64,000 bases of DNA from Odontesthes bonariensis (taxonomy: Eukaryota; Chordata; Actinopteri; Atheriniformes; Atherinopsidae), in contig NC_134508.1 in assembly GCF_027942865.1 (NCBI RefSeq), positions 32,981,466 to 33,045,465 of the forward strand. The letters run 5' to 3'. The notes beneath the pieces are model-generated. The model had not been told where the DNA came from. It saw nothing but the letters and a program-made list of their open reading frames with translations, and did no database searches. Shown here piece after piece: positions 61,241 through 64,000 of the stretch. The translations under genes were made by a program, and so were the position numbers. The first letter of the stretch is position 1. Each line of letters opens with the position of its first letter.

Positions 61241-62022
61241 CAGTGATGGACAGTAACAGAGTACATTTACTTGAGTCCTGTACTTAAGTACATTTTTTGA
61301 GTATCTGTACTTTACTTGAGTATTTGTTTTTTTGGAAACTTATGACTTTCACTCCACTACATTTCTAGGAAGCTTGTCGTTACTCGTTCCTTTTAGGCTT
61401 TGTAATCCGCTGTTGCTGTTTTTCTTTCCTAAAATGGAATTGGCCACACCAGAGTGGTGTAAAAAGATCTGGAGTCTCAACTGGATTTGGTTGAAAGGCT
61501 GTTTTCTGCCGAGACTACGAGAGTGTTTTGTGGACTGAAGATCTTCATCAAAGCAGAGTTGTAGTTTGTAATGGATTCAACTGTAAACTTCCCCTCCATA
61601 CTGAATGTGTGGGGAGAAAAAAAAGGCTCTCCTGTTTTTTGGGTGGGGATGTTTTAAATATATATTTTTTTTATAAAAATAGCTGTCCTTATTTTTTTTA
61701 ATTATATTTCTATGTTGAAGTTTTTACAGGTGGTACAGACTTTTTATAGCAGTGGTACAAAAAGTCTTCATGTCGGCATCATCAGGTGGTTTCAGAGTTA
61801 CATGGTTCTGTAAAAGCAGTCATTACAATACAGCAATGTACTGATATTAGATCATGTATTTTGTACTTTTGAATACTTGAGTATTTTTAAAAGTAAGTAC
61901 TTCAGTACTTTAATTTGAGTAAAATTTGACCGAGCAACTTTTACTTGTAGTTCAGTAAGATTTGACCATGAGTATCAATACTTTGACTCAAGTACTGGAG
62001 TTGAGTTCTTTGTCCACCACTG
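61241..62022. mobile_element. Non-autonomous hAT element, 782 bp, 8-bp target duplication
   Basis: The ends are CAGTGATGGACAGTAACA and, read inward from the right, CAGTGGTGGACAAAGAACTC. It is flanked by the perfect 8-bp repeat gatataga at 61233-61240 and 62023-62030. The sub-terminal text is full of tacttgagta-type words on both arms. No transposase frame is present. Confidence 0.9.
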
Positions 62023-62030
62023 GATATAGA

Positions 62031-64000
62031 TTAATTTAAATTTTGGGGACCATTACTCGTGCTACTGAGAATAGAACTGACTTTTATCATAAAAACGTAC
62101 ATCCATCTGTTCAGTACCCAAAGGTAAAGGTTAACAGCCACAAGTTAAAGATGCTCGAGTACCTTGATTCTTGTGCCTACTCTGAACTTCTCGGTGGCAT
62201 TCCTGGGGTCTTTATGTATGCAAGCGTTTTGAATTAGTCTTCATTCATTCATATTAGTATAATATAAGTGTAATATTACTGTAATATGTGTTTTTTTGGT
62301 CCTGTCGTGAAAATATCCATATTTTTGTCATGTTTAATTGAGTCAGTTGTAATATTTATATATAGTTTTAATCTTTTCCTTTTGTAAAACCATAGTTTTA
62401 AAAATATATAGATCTATTAGCTCCTGGTATGAGTAAAAAAAAAATCTAAATTATTTTTCAGTCTATATGAATTCTACTTGAACAAATCTTGATAAGAGAA
62501 GCTAATAAAAGGGCTTTTTTTTTTTTTTTTAATGTATGTTTAAGCTGGTTCATAATTCATATCGAAAGCTACGGCAGAGTGAATATATCCCCAAGATCTG
62601 GTTAGACACATGTGGTACATGAATATGAGATGGGATGTCAAGTATAGTCCTGCTTCACGTGCCGTGTTGACCTTAGGAAGAACAATAGTCTCAAAAGGCG
62701 GAGCGGAAGAGAGCACATTGCTTCCAATCTGCTATTTAAACTGTTATTCCAGGCATGTAATAGCTTAAGTTACTATTTCTTAGCAGATGCGGGTTAGCAA
62801 GAATTAAATGTGGTTTCCTAGTTTCATAACTCTTTCAAAATGGAGCAGTTTTCTTTTGTGGTGTTCATCAGTTAGAAATGGAAATCTGACTTTTCTGTTT
62901 TCACACTTCTTACTTTATCACCTCAGCTAACATTTTAGTTGTAAGTTTACTGTCTTAATCTCTACTATTCTTCTGTACAGCATGATGTTTATTAAAGTAA
63001 AATATGGTCTTGTTTGGAATCAAGTACACCATAAAGCAGGATATATTGTCGGTGAATGTCTATGTCCCTTGTACTTTCAGTGTGTATCGTAGTGTTGGAC
63101 TCAATCAGTGCATCAACGCATTGAATGGGCGTCGGGTCTGCTGGAGAAAGAGCTCACTCTGATTGGCTGTTCAGTGTGTGTGGCGAATAAGTGTTTTAGA
63201 AGGGAAATGGCAGTGAGGAAAGAAAGCAAACGGAGAACCTAACATGTCGTGCAGAGAATCTTGTCGATTATCAGCTACATTTCTCTAAAACAAGCAACAC
63301 TTTCACTGCAATAAGGACATGTGGAGTAGAGGAACTGAAGACCGAGTGATCATGACTCAAGAGAAACCAGCTCAGTGTGACATTACTGAAAAAAACCCAC
63401 ATTATTTTTATTTAGTTTTTCAAAAAATACAGTTTTCCGTAATGTACCACCAACATCTGTACAGGCGAGCCGGGCCTTCTTGGCCAGGCATAGATTGCAC
63501 ATCCCTTTGAGTTCAAGTGTTGTTTTGTTAGCTAGACGCTAACGACGGGATGAAACCCATCAGGTAGCCTCTTGTCACTGCTGATTCTTTACAACAGTTT
63601 GGTGTATATAATATACCATAGAAGGTGGCTACCTTGTGTCTGACAAGTCTGTATTGCATGTGCATGCATAATTTCCACAGGCTGTCAGTTGGATCCTCTC
63701 CTTGTTTGTCACGTGCGACAAAAAAAACTAAAAGGCCCAGTGCTAAACCGGAGGCTTAAAACAGACAAAAACTAATGGAAAATGCCACAATCGCTACAGC
63801 ATATGAATATTCTGTCATGGGGAAAAAACTGGTGCATTATTACGTTTAAAAATAAAAAAAAAAAGGATTGCTGGTCTAAATGATTTACACATACATAGTT
63901 GCATAGATCCTTATATAGCTGCACCAAAGCCATCCCTGAAAGGCTTCATAAATATTAAAGTTCTACTGTCATCCATCAGTCCCGTATGGAGCTTGAATCT
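62031..64000. other. Gene-free stretch to the window end
   Basis: No exon recognised. A T-run lies at 62515-62530. A slightly GC-richer patch with a gattggctg CCAAT-type word is at 63125-63190 but has no supporting gene evidence. Confidence 0.45.

Noticed and set aside
63125..63510. Possible promoter and small gene near the window end
   Set aside because: Only a CCAAT-type word and a 63-residue frame without a domain support it.

Overview
The window is vertebrate nuclear DNA, almost certainly from a ray-finned fish (probably a percomorph teleost). It has spliced genes with GT-AG introns, AT-rich gene-poor spacers, CA/TG microsatellites, and fish-type L2, Rex1-like and L1/Tx1-like LINEs, a tRNA-derived SINE, hAT elements and a Tc1/mariner-like element. 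I found no prokaryotic operon, CRISPR array or functional RNA gene.

Three host genes are supported. ilrun (C6orf106 homolog) lies on the minus strand, with five coding exons from 22729 down to 15563 encoding 283 residues. snrpc (U1-C protein of the U1 snRNP) lies head to head on the plus strand, with six coding exons from 24422 to 27930 encoding 148 residues. At 55743-56036 is a plus-strand first coding exon whose end matches the region just before the SAM domains of ANKS1A (Odin). The rest of that gene must lie downstream, largely beyond the window. ILRUN, SNRPC and ANKS1A also lie close together on human 6p21.31, so this is a conserved block. UHRF1BP1 and TAF11, which sit between SNRPC and ANKS1A in human, were not recognised here.

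The rest is mostly transposon-derived or featureless. 1-15 kb: a SINE, an L2 fragment, a 5'-truncated L1/Tx1-like LINE with a 12-bp target duplication, and the first member of a small DNA transposon family. 15.5-28.4 kb: ilrun and snrpc with transposons in their introns. 28.4-33.8 kb: nested inverted-repeat elements. 33.8-39.2 kb: an almost full L2-type LINE, broken by frameshifts and carrying two younger DNA transposons in its 3' UTR. 39.2-54.5 kb: further repeats, a transposase-fragment element, a Rex1-like LINE and an L2-like tail. 55-64 kb: the anks1a exon, its following intron and a hAT element.

The two most unusual systems are both repeats. (1) Three short DNA transposons (9382-9843, 17343-17938, 37117-37709) share TAGCCTGG-type ends, 9-bp target duplications, a CCAAT box about 75-95 bp before an ATG, and a reading frame for the N-terminus of a RecQ-like helicase; two reach the Walker A motif. 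(2) An element at 38395-39161 with TACGGTGGCCGA ends is built almost wholly from 20-bp monomers in two inverted arrays around a 58-bp hairpin; a one-ended relative starts at 16323. A third theme is several perfect or near-perfect short palindromes inside old transposon copies, which look like template-switch events.
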